Below, piece by piece: positions 8,537 to 18,383 of a DNA stretch of 64,000 bases. The notes beneath the pieces were generated by a model, which worked only from the letters and a program-made list of their open reading frames with translations, was not told the origin of the DNA and did not search any database. The translations under genes and the position numbers were made by a program. Origin of the DNA: Guyparkeria sp. WRN-7 (GTDB lineage Bacteria > Pseudomonadota > Gammaproteobacteria > Halothiobacillales > Halothiobacillaceae); the NCBI RefSeq assembly GCF_001641825.1, contig NZ_LRFH01000003.1:1-64000 (forward strand), written 5' to 3'. The first letter of the stretch is position 1. Every line of letters begins with the position of its first letter.

Positions 8537-9826
8537 TCATTCGATCCCCCGGAACTCGAGCGGCAGACGCTCGAGCAGTTCGTCGTACCGGGCATGCACC
8601 TCGTCGTGGCTCGCGCCTCCAAGGAAGATCACCGCCACCTCGTAGCTGTAGGCATCCTGGCCACGCATCTCGGAGAGCCGGTCGCCCTCCTCGACCTCGA
8701 TCTGGATCTCCGCGCCGGGGAATGCTTCCTCGAGTTCGCGCAGCTCTTCCTCGGTCGGCACCCGGCTGACGATGGCGTCTTCGTAGCGACGCACCATGTA
8801 CTTGATCGCCACGTGGTGCCGACCCTCCCAGCGCGGGAACGAAGGCCGCCGGCCGAGCGCGATATCGATGGCCACCTCGTGGTGGGACGCACCGGCCACC
8901 TTGATGAACAGCGGCGAGTGGGATTTCGACATCCGGGTATTCACCTCGAGCAACCAGATCTGGTCGCCCTCCTCGTCCCAGAAGAACTCGATGTTGAACG
9001 GCGTGTCATCGAGATCCATCGCAGGGACCGCTCGGCGGGTGATCTCCAGCAGGCGGTTCTCCACCGATTCGGGTAGCTGCGAGGGGAATTCGTAGCGGGC
9101 GAACGAGGAGTTCATCTCCCCTTCGCGTACGGAATCGACCACTCCGTAAACCACCACCTTGCCGTGACGGACATACCCCTCCACCGTGCATTGCCAGCCG
9201 TCGATGGGCTTTTCGATCGTGCAGTGATACGCATCAAGCTCCGTGGGGATGTCGTCGGGCAGCGAAGCTCGCTCGATGAAACTGGCGAACGGCTCGCCGA
9301 AGCGGCGGATGCCGGCACGCAGCCCCTCGATCGCCTCTTCCAGCATCTCCGGGCCATCTACCCGGTAGACCATCTGCGAGGAGAAACCGATATTCGGCTT
9401 GATCCAGAACGGGTAGTCGAGGGTGACCTGCGACACCGCATGCTCGTCAAAGGGGTCAAAGCTCTGGAACGCCGGGACGTGTTCGGGAATGGCCATGGCC
9501 TGGCGCAGGCGCGACCAGTACTTGTGCTCCGCGATCAGGATACTCTCGAGGCTCGGGCCGGACAGCCCGTACGCCTGGCGAAAAATCACGCGCAGGGCGG
9601 TGGTGGGGAAATCCCAGTGGCCGATGACGGCATCGGGTCGCACGCCGGCGCCTTCGATCTGCCGACACCCCTCGTCGATCATCTCCTCGATCGGGTAGGA
9701 ATCCGGGTTGACCACCATGTCGTAGTGCAGCAACCCGTGAAAGGCGTAGTCGTGCGCGTGCCGAACGGTATTCAGCTGCCTGAGGTGAAAGTCGTCCAGC
9801 CCGATAACGAACACGTGCCTGGTCAT
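8537..9826 (-). CDS. ATP-grasp ligase-like protein, copy 1
   Basis: A 429-residue protein with an ATP-grasp fold. An N-terminal alpha/beta domain begins MTRHVFVIGLDDFHL and contains GHWDFPTTA near 69-77. The ATP-lysine is probably Lys143 in FWIKPNIGFSS. Metal-binding acidic residues appear as Glu280 (NIEFFW) and Glu294-Asn296 (LLEVNTRMS). ATP-grasp enzymes couple an acyl phosphate to an amine, thiol or other nucleophile; PurT, carbamoyl-phosphate synthase and dipeptide ligases are examples. The substrate here cannot be read. ATG 9826 is preceded by GAGGAGG and matches the start of the paralog at 47015-48340. It is the first gene of a two-gene unit with the CocE-type hydrolase. Confidence 0.85.
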   Translation of the reverse strand: MTRHVFVIGLDDFHLRQLNTVRHAHDYAFHGLLHYDMVVNPDSYPIEEMIDEGCRQIEGAGVRPDAVIGHWDFPTTALRVIFRQAYGLSGPSLESILIAEHKYWSRLRQAMAIPEHVPAFQSFDPFDEHAVSQVTLDYPFWIKPNIGFSSQMVYRVDGPEMLEEAIEGLRAGIRRFGEPFASFIERASLPDDIPTELDAYHCTIEKPIDGWQCTVEGYVRHGKVVVYGVVDSVREGEMNSSFARYEFPSQLPESVENRLLEITRRAVPAMDLDDTPFNIEFFWDEEGDQIWLLEVNTRMSKSHSPLFIKVAGASHHEVAIDIALGRRPSFPRWEGRHHVAIKYMVRRYEDAIVSRVPTEEELRELEEAFPGAEIQIEVEEGDRLSEMRGQDAYSYEVAVIFLGGASHDEVHARYDELLERLPLEFRGIE

Positions 9827-9850
9827 GCGGCCTCCTCGCACAGTCTGCTC

Positions 9851-9872
9851 GCAGCCAGCCAAGGCCGGCTGC
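9851..9872 (-). promoter_or_regulatory. GC-rich inverted repeat in the leader of ATP-grasp copy 1
   Basis: A 10-bp inverted repeat with one mismatch (GCAGCCAGCC / GGCCGGCTGC) around a 2-base centre lies 25 bases upstream of the ATG at 9826. It has no T-run, so it is not a standard terminator. It may be a leader hairpin or an operator. A different inverted repeat also precedes copy 2. Confidence 0.3.
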
Positions 9873-9934
9873 CTGTCCGTGCGGATCGTCGAGGAGAAGA
9901 TAGCAGTCGGACGAGTCCACTGCCGGTCGGAGGG

Positions 9935-12322
9935 TTACGCGCCGTCTCGAGGCGGCGGATCGTCCGGTTCGTGCTTGTGGGACTGTTTCTGCTGGTACAT
10001 CGACTCGTCGGCCACCGCGATCAGTGCCTCGACGCTGTCACCGGAATCGGGGAAGACCGCCCGACCGATGCTGGCCCGCGGATGTAGGGTCACATCCCCC
10101 ACCTGAAGCGGCTTCTCAATCGCCTTCAGGATCTTCTTCGCCACTCGATCGACCGCCGTCACCGTGGCCGGGCGGGCTACCAGCACGGCGAATTCGTCAC
10201 CACCCTGGCGACTCACCGTGTCCTCGTCCCGCGTCACCTTCTCCATGCGCCGCGCCAGCGCAATCAACAGCTCGTCACCCACGTCGTGGCCATAGGTATC
10301 GTTGATCGGCTTGAAGCCATCGAGATCGACATACAGCACGCCCACCAGCTCGCCATGCCGCTCGGCCGAGGACAGCGCCCGCTCGAGTCGCTCGTGGAAC
10401 AGGGTGCGGTTGGCCAGCCCGGTGAGCGCATCGTGGTGGGCCTGGTGCCACATGGCCCACTCGCGCGCCTTGGCCTCTGAGATGTCCGAGAACATCACCA
10501 CGAATCGCTGTTCGCCGAGATCGCTGGTGATCGCGGTAAACGAGGCGAGCGTCGGGAAGAAGTTGGTGCCGTTGCCGAAGCGGCGCAGCCACAGCTCGCC
10601 TTCCCAGGCGCCGCTGGCGCGCAACTGTTCGCGCACCAGGTTGAACGGCGTGGTTTCCTCGCGCTCGAACACCAGCTCGTCGACGAAGCGATCCAGCAGT
10701 TCGGCCTGATCAATGCCCAGCAGGTGCTCGACCGCCGGGTTGGCCGAGAGGATGCGCCCCTCCTCGTTGGCGATGACCACCCCTTCGTGCGTGGATCGGA
10801 GAATGGTCGCCGCCTGACGGGATTCCTCGTTGGCGACGATCCGGTCGGTGATGTCCTGCACGGTACCCTGCATGCGGATGGCCCGGCCTCGACCATCCAG
10901 TTCCACCGTACCGCGCTCGTGTACGTAACGGATCTTGTCGTCCGGCCGCACGATACGGTGATCGATCTCGTACGACTCGCCGCTGATAAGCGAGTCCTCG
11001 ACCGCGTGCTTGATGCGCTCGCGATCGTCCGGATGCGTCATCTCCAGGAACCGCTCGTAGGTCGGGGTGAAGCTCCGCGGGGCGTGACCGAAGATGCGAT
11101 AGACCTCGTCGGACCAGTTCAGCTCGCCGCTGGTGACATCGAAGGTCCAGCTGCCCACCCGGGCGATCCGCTGTGCCTCGTTCAGGCTGCGCAACCAGTG
11201 TTCGCGCTCGCGGTGACGACCCGATTCGCGCAGGTTCAGGTGGATGAGCGAACCGATGGTCAGCAGCACGAGAATCGCGGTCAGCCCCACCTTGATCCAC
11301 AACCAGGACCATGCCTGGGCAACCGATGGCACCGCCGCATAACGCACCAGGTAGGCCCCCTTGAGGCCGGTCGTCGTCTCGATGGGGAGAAAGGAAGCCA
11401 CCACCGGCTCGGGCTGGCGCGTCACCACCGAGAAGGCCTGCCAGTCATCCATGCGGTCGCGCACCCGGGGGGCGATCACGCGGCCGATTGCCCTCAGCCG
11501 CTCCTGGCTCCATTCACGCGCCATGGGAAACGAGTAGCCGAGCTGGGTCAGGTCCGCATGTCGATCGATGACGAACCCCGGATGAACAGGTGAGTCCATG
11601 TAGTTTTTCTGTCGCTCGTCATCCCAGACCTTCTTCACCACCAGATCACGCGAAACCAGCAGGCGATAGGCGCCCAGATAGCGATCGGCGTGCGAAAGGA
11701 GGAAGGAGCGGAACGAGTAGGACGTTTCCACCGAGCCGACGAACCTGCCGTCGTGAAACATCGGGAAGATGTAGCGAAACCCGTTGAAGATCCGCCCTTC
11801 CTCGAAGCCGCTGACCGGCTCGCGCTCGGCGTTCACCCGCGCAATGCCGGCGCGCGCCTTCCAGAGGTTGTCACCGAACCGTTCCGGGCGATGAAAGCGC
11901 AGGAAACTGATCGCGCCGGGCAGGTGGAAATGCAGCTGGCGAAAGCCCTTTTCGCGCATCCTTTCATAGAGGGGGGTCAGCCGTTCGAGCAGTTCCTGAC
12001 GCAGCTCGGCCAACCGCTGCTCGTCCTGCGTATGCGCCGCCTCGAACATCAGGCGGCGGATCGCCGGCTCGTTGATCTTGTCTTCGAACACCTGATGGGC
12101 AAGGGCTGCCTGGTGCTGATTCAGCGCGCGATACTCGACCGTCAGATGCTCGATGGATTTCTCACGCGTGGTGTCGATGAGATTGCGGTAGGAATCCAGG
12201 TACGACCAGACCAGGAGCAGGAACACCAGCGCCCCGAAAACGGCGATGACGGTATTCCGGCGTACGATCCGATCATGGTGACCGTCGGTCGACGACATTG
12301 CGGGGCCCCTGCTTTCCGACAC
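9935..12322 (-). CDS. Membrane diguanylate cyclase with periplasmic sensor, two PAS domains and GGDEF
   Basis: A protein of 795 residues (GTG 12322) or 787 (ATG 12298); both starts have a plausible ribosome site. A first membrane segment (VIAVFGALVFLLLVWSYL) is followed by about 280 extracytoplasmic residues that look like a double-Cache-type sensor. A second membrane segment lies near 335-355. Then come two PAS domains (about 385-500 and 510-630) and a C-terminal GGDEF domain. The catalytic motif GGDEF is at 707-711, and the product-inhibition motif RxxD (RDED) is at 698-701, five residues before it. It should make c-di-GMP from GTP in response to a periplasmic ligand. No EAL domain is present. 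The gap to the ATP-grasp gene is 108 bases, so co-transcription is possible but not shown. Confidence 0.92.
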   Translation of the reverse strand: MSESRGPAMSSTDGHHDRIVRRNTVIAVFGALVFLLLVWSYLDSYRNLIDTTREKSIEHLTVEYRALNQHQAALAHQVFEDKINEPAIRRLMFEAAHTQDEQRLAELRQELLERLTPLYERMREKGFRQLHFHLPGAISFLRFHRPERFGDNLWKARAGIARVNAEREPVSGFEEGRIFNGFRYIFPMFHDGRFVGSVETSYSFRSFLLSHADRYLGAYRLLVSRDLVVKKVWDDERQKNYMDSPVHPGFVIDRHADLTQLGYSFPMAREWSQERLRAIGRVIAPRVRDRMDDWQAFSVVTRQPEPVVASFLPIETTTGLKGAYLVRYAAVPSVAQAWSWLWIKVGLTAILVLLTIGSLIHLNLRESGRHREREHWLRSLNEAQRIARVGSWTFDVTSGELNWSDEVYRIFGHAPRSFTPTYERFLEMTHPDDRERIKHAVEDSLISGESYEIDHRIVRPDDKIRYVHERGTVELDGRGRAIRMQGTVQDITDRIVANEESRQAATILRSTHEGVVIANEEGRILSANPAVEHLLGIDQAELLDRFVDELVFEREETTPFNLVREQLRASGAWEGELWLRRFGNGTNFFPTLASFTAITSDLGEQRFVVMFSDISEAKAREWAMWHQAHHDALTGLANRTLFHERLERALSSAERHGELVGVLYVDLDGFKPINDTYGHDVGDELLIALARRMEKVTRDEDTVSRQGGDEFAVLVARPATVTAVDRVAKKILKAIEKPLQVGDVTLHPRASIGRAVFPDSGDSVEALIAVADESMYQQKQSHKHEPDDPPPRDGA

Positions 12323-12452
12323 GCTCGAGAACGACTCCTGCTCGACTTATAGACCCCTAGCATATCGCGTGCCGCCGCTGCCGCACCAACCGGCCACCCT
12401 TTCTGCGCTTGCCTGCCCGCCCGACGGCGGGCCGTCGCCGCCTGATCCGAGG

Positions 12453-13754
12453 CTACTCCCGGGGAATCGCCGAGACCGAATCGAGCACATGATCGGCGCC
12501 CTGACGGATCTCGTCGACGATCGCCTCGACCGAACGCACCTGCTCCCGGCCACGCTGGGCAACCTGACTCGCGCTCTCGATGCGATGGACGATGTCCCCC
12601 GTGTGCTCGAGGTTGCCGCGAATCACCTCCGCGATCTCGGTGGTGGCCGTGCTGGTACGCGCGGCCAACTGGCGCACTTCGTCGGCCACCACGGCAAACC
12701 CGCGCCCCTGCTCTCCGGCGCGAGCGGCCTCGATCGCCGCATTCAGCGCAAGCAGATTGGTCTGGTCGGCGACCGCCGAAATGGTCGCAACGATGGTCGC
12801 GATGTTCTTCGACTCGGCATCGAGGTTGCCGATCACGGCCTTTGCCTCCGCGATCAGGTTGGTGATCCGATCGGAGGTCTTGATGGAGGTCCGCAGGGAA
12901 TCGGCACCGCGCGCGGCGATATCCGCGGTCTGCTGGGCGGTCGAATAGGCGACCGAGGAGGCATCCCGGGTCTGCTCGGCGGCCTGCACGGCCGCGGTGA
13001 TGTCGGTGGCGAACTTGATCACCTTCTCCACGTTGCCATCAGGACCGATGACCGGGTTGTAGGTGGCTTCGAGCCATAGCTCGTCGCCGTTCGCGCGCAG
13101 GCGGCGAAACCGTCCCGAGCGGAATTCCCCGTTGGCGAGTCTCTCCCAGAAATCGGGATTGTCCCGGTAGAAGGCCTCGTCGCAGAAAAGGCGATGATGG
13201 CGGCCGACGACCTCGCCCAATGGATAACCGACCGCATCAAGGAAATTGTGATTGGCATCGAGAATCTCGCCATTCGGCGTAAACGAGATCACCGCCATCG
13301 ACCGATCGAGCGCTTCGAACACCGCTTCGTGATCCCGGAGCTCGCGACTGCGTTCGGTCACGTCGGCGGCAACCTTGATCACCCGGTCCACCGCACCATC
13401 CTCGCCCCGCACCGGGAAATAGGTCGCCTCGAGCCACAGGCGCTCGCCATCGAACCGACGGCGCGGAAAGGTGCCGCCGTGCGACTCGCCCCGGCGCAGC
13501 TTGTCCCAGAAAGACCGATACGCCGAGGAGGCGGCGTAATCCGGGTCGCAGAAAATGCGATGGTGCGCCCCGATCACCTCGTCGTAGGGAAAGCCGACCG
13601 CATCGAGGAAATGATCGTTGACGTCCCGGACGGTGCCATCAGGCGAGAACTCGATAAAGGCAACCGAGTCGCGAACGGCCTCGATCACCGCCCGGGTCTG
13701 CCGCAGCTCGCGACGGCAATCGACCAACTCCTCACGCGTCCGACGATTAAACAT
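12453..13754 (-). CDS. Soluble PAS-PAS methyl-accepting chemotaxis protein
   Basis: A 433-residue chemoreceptor without membrane segments. Two similar PAS domains (about 20-140 and 145-262) each carry a block like [18 protein letters not shown] and the HHRxFCD signature typical of Aer-like PAS domains that bind FAD or heme. The C-terminal signalling domain contains the hairpin tip [19 protein letters not shown], which contacts CheA and CheW. Such proteins usually sense redox state or oxygen inside the cell. The receptor is short, with a compact helical bundle and no CheR-tethering pentapeptide. ATG 13754 has GGAGGAG at ideal spacing. It is transcribed away from trpB. No other chemotaxis gene is in the window. 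Confidence 0.92.
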   Translation of the reverse strand: MFNRRTREELVDCRRELRQTRAVIEAVRDSVAFIEFSPDGTVRDVNDHFLDAVGFPYDEVIGAHHRIFCDPDYAASSAYRSFWDKLRRGESHGGTFPRRRFDGERLWLEATYFPVRGEDGAVDRVIKVAADVTERSRELRDHEAVFEALDRSMAVISFTPNGEILDANHNFLDAVGYPLGEVVGRHHRLFCDEAFYRDNPDFWERLANGEFRSGRFRRLRANGDELWLEATYNPVIGPDGNVEKVIKFATDITAAVQAAEQTRDASSVAYSTAQQTADIAARGADSLRTSIKTSDRITNLIAEAKAVIGNLDAESKNIATIVATISAVADQTNLLALNAAIEAARAGEQGRGFAVVADEVRQLAARTSTATTEIAEVIRGNLEHTGDIVHRIESASQVAQRGREQVRSVEAIVDEIRQGADHVLDSVSAIPRE

Positions 13755-13870
13755 CCTGACTCCTCCGGCCGGTTGCCAAAACCTGTCGTCTCGACGCAGC
13801 CAATAACGTTTGTGTAGCGCCAGTGTACAACTCCTGTATCAGTTCTGCACAAGTATGTGCTCGCCGATGA

Positions 13871-13890
13871 GCTTGCCGGGCTTGGCAAGC
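13871..13890 (+). promoter_or_regulatory. Leader hairpin upstream of trpB
   Basis: A perfect 7-bp inverted repeat, GCTTGCC / GGCAAGC, with a 6-base loop lies about 80 bases before the trpB ATG. No T-run follows, and no Trp-rich leader peptide is visible, so a classical trp attenuator is unlikely. Upstream, 13824-13851 carries a looser dyad (TGTACAACT ... AGTTCTGCACA) that could be an operator for either divergent gene. Confidence 0.3.
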
Positions 13891-13971
13891 AGGGTTTGGC
13901 ATTGGATCATGCAGGCAGCGATGGCCTGTGATCACCATCTCCGAAATGCAACCGACTGGCAGGGAGTCTGA

Positions 13972-15165
13972 ATGTCTTACCTCAAGGATTTTCCGAACAA
14001 AGACGGCTACTTTGGTGAATTTGGGGGCGCTTTTCTGCCGCCGGAGCTCGAACCGCACTTTGCCGAGATCGAACGCGCCTACCTGCGCCTGATGCGGTCG
14101 GCCGACTTCCTCAACGAACTCCGCTACATCCGCAAGCACTACCAGGGCCGTCCCACGCCGGTGTACTACGCCCACAACCTGAGCGAAGCGGTCGGTGCAC
14201 ACATCTACTTCAAGCGCGAAGACCTCAATCACTCCGGCGCGCACAAGCTCAACCACTGCATGGGCGAGGCGCTGCTGGCCAAGCACATGGGCAAGAAGAA
14301 GCTGATCGCCGAGACCGGCGCCGGCCAGCACGGCGTGGCGCTGGCCACCGCCGCGGCCTACTTCGGCATGGAATGCGAGATCCACATGGGCGAGATCGAC
14401 ATCGCCAAGGAGGCGCCCAACGTCACCCGCATGAAGCTGCTGGGCGCGAACGTGGTGCCGGTGGACTTCGGTGGCCGCAGCCTCAAGGAAGCGGTCGACT
14501 CGGCCTTCAAGAGCTACCTGTCGCAGGCCGACGAGGCGATCTTCGCCATCGGCTCGGTGGTCGGCCCGCACCCGTTCCCGAAGATGGTGCGCAACTTCCA
14601 GTCGGTAATGGGCCTGGAGGCGCGTGAGCAGTACATCGAGATGACCGGCGAGTTGCCCGACCACGTCTCCGCCTGCGTCGGCGGCGGCTCGAACGCCCTG
14701 GGCCTGTTCTCCGGCTTCATCGACGATGCGGACGTGCAGCTGCATGGCGTCGAGCCACTCGGCAAGGGCACCGAGCTCGGGCAGCACTCGGCCACCATGA
14801 CCTTCGGCAAGCCAGGCATGATCCACGGCTTCAAGTGCATGCTGCTGAGTGATGAGGAAGGCAATCCGGCACCGGTGCATTCGATCGCCTCGGGCCTAGA
14901 CTACCCCGGTGTGGGCCCCGAGCACTCCTACCTGAAGACCTCCGGCCGGGTGAACTACCATGCCGTGACGGACGACGAAACGCTCGAGGCCTTCTACACG
15001 CTCTCGCGCAAGGAAGGCATCATCCCGGCACTCGAATCGGCCCACGCGATTGCCTGGGCAATGAAGTTCGGCCGGGAAAACCCGGGTGCCACCATCCTCG
15101 CCAACCTCTCCGGACGTGGCGACAAGGACATCGACTACGTCACGGAGAACTTCGGTCATGGCTGA
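13972..15165 (+). CDS. trpB: Tryptophan synthase beta chain-like protein (orphan TrpB)
   Basis: A 397-residue PLP enzyme of the TrpB family. Lys92 in SGAHKLNH is the expected PLP lysine and Glu114 in AETGAGQHG the catalytic acid; the PLP phosphate loop GGGSNA lies near 237. The usual HTGAHKINN block is altered to HSGAHKLNH. Canonical TrpB condenses indole with serine inside a complex with TrpA. No trpA, trpC or trpF is adjacent, and the stop overlaps purT by 8 bases, so this copy may be a divergent paralog for indole salvage or another beta-replacement. It lacks the features I expect of the longer TrpB2 class. The start ATG 13972 is the only good one. A divergent promoter region (13755-13971) is shared with the chemoreceptor gene. 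Confidence 0.85.
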   Translation: MSYLKDFPNKDGYFGEFGGAFLPPELEPHFAEIERAYLRLMRSADFLNELRYIRKHYQGRPTPVYYAHNLSEAVGAHIYFKREDLNHSGAHKLNHCMGEALLAKHMGKKKLIAETGAGQHGVALATAAAYFGMECEIHMGEIDIAKEAPNVTRMKLLGANVVPVDFGGRSLKEAVDSAFKSYLSQADEAIFAIGSVVGPHPFPKMVRNFQSVMGLEAREQYIEMTGELPDHVSACVGGGSNALGLFSGFIDDADVQLHGVEPLGKGTELGQHSATMTFGKPGMIHGFKCMLLSDEEGNPAPVHSIASGLDYPGVGPEHSYLKTSGRVNYHAVTDDETLEAFYTLSRKEGIIPALESAHAIAWAMKFGRENPGATILANLSGRGDKDIDYVTENFGHG

Positions 15166-16369
15166 TCACGAAACCATCGAGACCCGCGCGGCGACCATCG
15201 GCGCGCCCGGCTCGCCGGACGCCCTGCGACTGATGCTGCTGGGCTCGGGCGAGCTGGGCAAGGAAGTCGCCATCGAGGGACAGCGACTCGGCCTGGAGAT
15301 CATTGCCGTCGATCGCTACGCGAACGCCCCGGCGATGCAGGTGGCCCACCGCTCGCACGTGATCGACATGCTCGACGGGACGGCACTCAGGAGCGTGATC
15401 ACGCAGGAGATGCCCGCGCTGATCGTTCCGGAAATCGAGGCGATCGCCACGCCCACCCTGCTCGAGCTGGAAGCCCAGGGCTTCGTGGTTACGCCCACGG
15501 CCCGTGCCGCCCGACTGACCATGGACCGCGAAGGCATCCGGCGGCTTGCCGCCGAGACGCTCTCGCTGCCGACCAGCCGCTTTGCGTTCGCCGAAACCGA
15601 AGAGCAGTTCCTCGATGCGATCGATGCCATCGGTACGCCCTGCGTGGTCAAACCGGTGATGAGCTCCTCTGGCAAGGGCCAGTCGCTGATCAAAGCGGAA
15701 CGGGACGCATTGCGGGCCTGGGAATTCGCCCAGTCGGGTGGACGTGCCGGGCGCGGCCGGGTAATCGTCGAGTCGTTCATCGACTTCGACTACGAGATCA
15801 CCCTGCTCACCGTCCGCCACCGTGACGGCATCACCCTCTGCCCACCGATCGGTCACACCCAGGTCGACGGTGACTACCGCGAGAGCTGGCAGCCACACCC
15901 GATGAGCGAAACGGCCATGGAACGCGCCGGCAAGATCGCCCGGGCAGTCGTCGAGGAACTGGGCGGCTACGGCATCTTCGGCGTGGAGTTGTTCGTCAAG
16001 GGCGACGAGGTCTGGTTCAGCGAGGTCTCGCCGCGACCGCATGACACGGGTCTGGTGACACTGACCTCGCAGGATTTGTCTGAGTTCGCCCTGCACCTGC
16101 GCGCCATGCTGGGTCTGCCGATCCACGAAATCGTTCAGCGCGGCCCCTCCGCCTCCTGCGCGATCGTGCGCGAGGGCGACACCGGCCACCCGAAGCTCAC
16201 CGGTGCGGCGGCGGCACTGGCCGAACCCGGCACCGAACTGCGCCTGTTTGGCAAGCCGACCCTCCACGGCAAGCGCCGGCTCGGGGTGGCGCTTGCCCGC
16301 GGGGAGTCTGTCGACCAGGCGCGCGAGCGCGCCCGTCGCGCTGCGGGATCGGTACAGCTCAAGCACTGA
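15158..16369 (+). CDS. purT: Phosphoribosylglycinamide formyltransferase 2 (formate-dependent)
   Basis: A 403-residue ATP-grasp enzyme of purine synthesis. It converts GAR plus formate and ATP to formyl-GAR, the folate-independent alternative to PurN. Signature segments include [16 protein letters not shown] at 25-40, [15 protein letters not shown] in the ATP-binding domain and [13 protein letters not shown] near the metal site. It is slightly longer than the usual 392 residues because of a short N-terminal extension. ATG 15158 lies inside the end of trpB, giving an 8-base overlap (ATGGCTGA) and probable translational coupling. The next gene (zntB-like) starts 58 bases later with its own ribosome site. 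The pairing with trpB is not one I recognise as standard. Confidence 0.95.
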   Translation: MADHETIETRAATIGAPGSPDALRLMLLGSGELGKEVAIEGQRLGLEIIAVDRYANAPAMQVAHRSHVIDMLDGTALRSVITQEMPALIVPEIEAIATPTLLELEAQGFVVTPTARAARLTMDREGIRRLAAETLSLPTSRFAFAETEEQFLDAIDAIGTPCVVKPVMSSSGKGQSLIKAERDALRAWEFAQSGGRAGRGRVIVESFIDFDYEITLLTVRHRDGITLCPPIGHTQVDGDYRESWQPHPMSETAMERAGKIARAVVEELGGYGIFGVELFVKGDEVWFSEVSPRPHDTGLVTLTSQDLSEFALHLRAMLGLPIHEIVQRGPSASCAIVREGDTGHPKLTGAAAALAEPGTELRLFGKPTLHGKRRLGVALARGESVDQARERARRAAGSVQLKH

Positions 16370-16427
16370 TCGACCAAGGCCGTTGAGCCATACTCCGACG
16401 GACGAACGCAAACGGAGCATCCTCAGC

Positions 16428-17366
16428 ATGAGCACGCGCCAGATCATCCGGCTTGACGGCAGTGGCGGCCGAACCGAACCGCACCGGAATCCGGTCGGCA
16501 CCTGGATCCAGTTGAACTGGGAGGACCGGGACGACCGGGCCTGGCTGGAGGACGAGTCCGGCGTGGACGAGCTGGCAGCCGACAGCCTTCTTGCCGAGGA
16601 CACGCGCCCGCGGGTGGTCGAACACGAGATTGGCCTGCTGCTGATCCTGCGCGGCGTGAACCTCAACGCCGGCCGGCGCCCGGAGGACATGATCTCGCTG
16701 CGTCTGTGGTTCGACGGCGAGCGGCTGATCAGCACCTCGCGCTACCCGCTACGCACTGTCGCGGGCATCGTCGAACGACTCGACGAGGGCACCGGACCGG
16801 CCTCGCTTGCCGAACTGCTGCTGGAACTGATCGAGGGCCTGACCGACCGGATCGACGAGCTGATCGAGTCGATCGAGGAGGAAATCGACGAACTCGAGGC
16901 CACGCTGCTCGAGGGAGCGGACCGCGAACTGCGCAGCCAGATCGGCCAGGTGCGTCGCACCATCATCGTGATCCGCCGCTATCTCGCCCCCGAACGGGAC
17001 GCCCTGGTCCGGCTGACCAGCATCAACCGCCCCCTGCTGGCCGAACTGGACCGGGGACGCATCCGCGAGCAGGCCGATGCGCTCACCCGGCTGGTCGAGG
17101 ATCTCGACATGGCCCGCGAGCGCGGCGCGATGATCCACGAGCAACTGCTCACACGTCTTTCCGACCAGCTCAATACCCGCATGTACCTGCTGTCGATCGT
17201 CGCGGCGATCTTCCTGCCGCTCGGGTTCATCACCGGCCTGTTCGGCATCAATGTCGGCGGCATGCCGTGGGTGGAGACGGAGCTCGGCTTCTGGTGGGTC
17301 ACCCTGCTTGTCGCGGCGCTCGCCTTCGGCCTCGGCATCTGGCTCAAGCGCCGCCGCTGGTTCTAG
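16428..17366 (+). CDS. CorA/ZntB-family divalent cation channel
   Basis: A 312-residue protein with a large acidic, helical cytoplasmic N-terminal domain. There is a coiled segment near 140-165 (EGLTDRIDELIESIEEEID) and two C-terminal membrane helices. The pore signature is FGINVGGMPW, that is GIN rather than the GMN of CorA, which is characteristic of ZntB-type members. ZntB proteins move Zn2+ across the inner membrane, while CorA moves Mg2+. The convergent neighbour is a ZIP transporter, which supports a Zn2+ or transition-metal role. ATG 16428 has GGAG upstream (spacing about 11). An in-frame upstream extension is dismissed because it reads through the end of purT. Confidence 0.87.
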   Translation: MSTRQIIRLDGSGGRTEPHRNPVGTWIQLNWEDRDDRAWLEDESGVDELAADSLLAEDTRPRVVEHEIGLLLILRGVNLNAGRRPEDMISLRLWFDGERLISTSRYPLRTVAGIVERLDEGTGPASLAELLLELIEGLTDRIDELIESIEEEIDELEATLLEGADRELRSQIGQVRRTIIVIRRYLAPERDALVRLTSINRPLLAELDRGRIREQADALTRLVEDLDMARERGAMIHEQLLTRLSDQLNTRMYLLSIVAAIFLPLGFITGLFGINVGGMPWVETELGFWWVTLLVAALAFGLGIWLKRRRWF

Positions 17367-17375
17367 CGATCGCCC

Positions 17376-18209
17376 TCATCCCAGGGCAACGTCGAGGACC
17401 ATCATCAGGGTAAAACCGCCGATCACGCCAAGCGTGGCGGCATCGGCGTGACCGCTGCGTTGTGCCTCCGGGATCACCTCCTCGACCACGACGAAGATCA
17501 TCGCCCCGGCGGCGAAAGCGAGCGCGTACGGTAGCACCGGCTCCCAGAACAGCACCGCCGCTGCGCCGACCACCCCGGCGATCGGTTCGACCGCGCCGGA
17601 CAGCTGTCCGTACCAGAAGCTCTTGAAACGCCCCACCCCCTCGCGGCGCAACGGCATCGCCACGGCCATGCCCTCGGGAAAGTTCTGGATGCCGATGCCG
17701 ACGGCCAGCGCAATCGCCGCGCCGAGGCTGGCATTGTCGAAGCCGTAGGCCAGCGCGCCGAAGGCCACCCCGATCGCCAACCCCTCGGGAATGTTGTGCA
17801 GCGTGATAGCCAGCACCAGCAGCGTGGTGCGCCGCCAGGTGGTCGAGATGCCCTCGGCCTCGGCCATCGGCGCGTTCAGATGCAGGTGCGGCAGGATCAT
17901 GTCGGTCCCGCGCAGGAACAACGCACCAAGCATGAAACCCACCGCGGCCGGAAACCAGGCCGGCACCGCAAGGTCTTCCGCCATCTCGATGGATGGCGCC
18001 AGCAACGACCAGAAACTCGCCGCGATCATCACCCCGCCGGTGAAGCCCAGCAGGATGTCGAGCAGGCGCCGATTCTCCCGGTCGGTAAAGAAGACGGGCA
18101 ACGCGCCCGCCGCTGTCATGCCCCAGGTGAACAGCGTGGCGATCAGTGCCTGCATGACCGGCGAGGCATGCAGGAATGCATCGACCGGGCTCGTCAGGAA
18201 GTCTGGCAT
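17376..18209 (-). CDS. ZIP-family metal transporter
   Basis: A 277-residue membrane protein with about eight helices. The two metal-site motifs are intact: [14 protein letters not shown] in helix 4 and [13 protein letters not shown] in helix 5. It resembles the GufA-like branch of ZIP proteins, which import Zn2+, Fe2+ or Mn2+. The His-rich loop PHLHLNAP precedes helix 4. ATG 18209 follows AAGGAGA at 6-base spacing. It converges on the ZntB-like gene with a 9-base gap. A second, more divergent ZIP protein occurs at 51975-52682. Confidence 0.92.
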   Translation of the reverse strand: MPDFLTSPVDAFLHASPVMQALIATLFTWGMTAAGALPVFFTDRENRRLLDILLGFTGGVMIAASFWSLLAPSIEMAEDLAVPAWFPAAVGFMLGALFLRGTDMILPHLHLNAPMAEAEGISTTWRRTTLLVLAITLHNIPEGLAIGVAFGALAYGFDNASLGAAIALAVGIGIQNFPEGMAVAMPLRREGVGRFKSFWYGQLSGAVEPIAGVVGAAAVLFWEPVLPYALAFAAGAMIFVVVEEVIPEAQRSGHADAATLGVIGGFTLMMVLDVALG

Positions 18210-18383
18210 CGAGTCTCCTTTCCCAAGCGTCGCGGAACGTGCCTTGCACGTGGCCAGCGTGCCCCTGATCAGCATAGCCGCTCGACCGGGACAGGGGGGC
18301 GGCCTCGACATCCGTGCAATTACCTCCCGCCGTAGTACCTTATGTAAACAACCAGTTATTACGATGGAGGCCGCGTAACGGAC

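Noticed and set aside
13755-13971. A classical trp attenuator in front of trpB
   Set aside because: There is a hairpin, but no leader peptide with consecutive Trp codons and no T-run.
13747-14880. A 377-codon frame antisense to trpB
   Set aside because: trpB is unmistakable on the other strand, and the antisense product has no family motifs.
15140-16735. A 531-codon frame antisense to purT and the zntB-like gene
   Set aside because: It spans two real genes and a gap on the other strand; it is a shadow.
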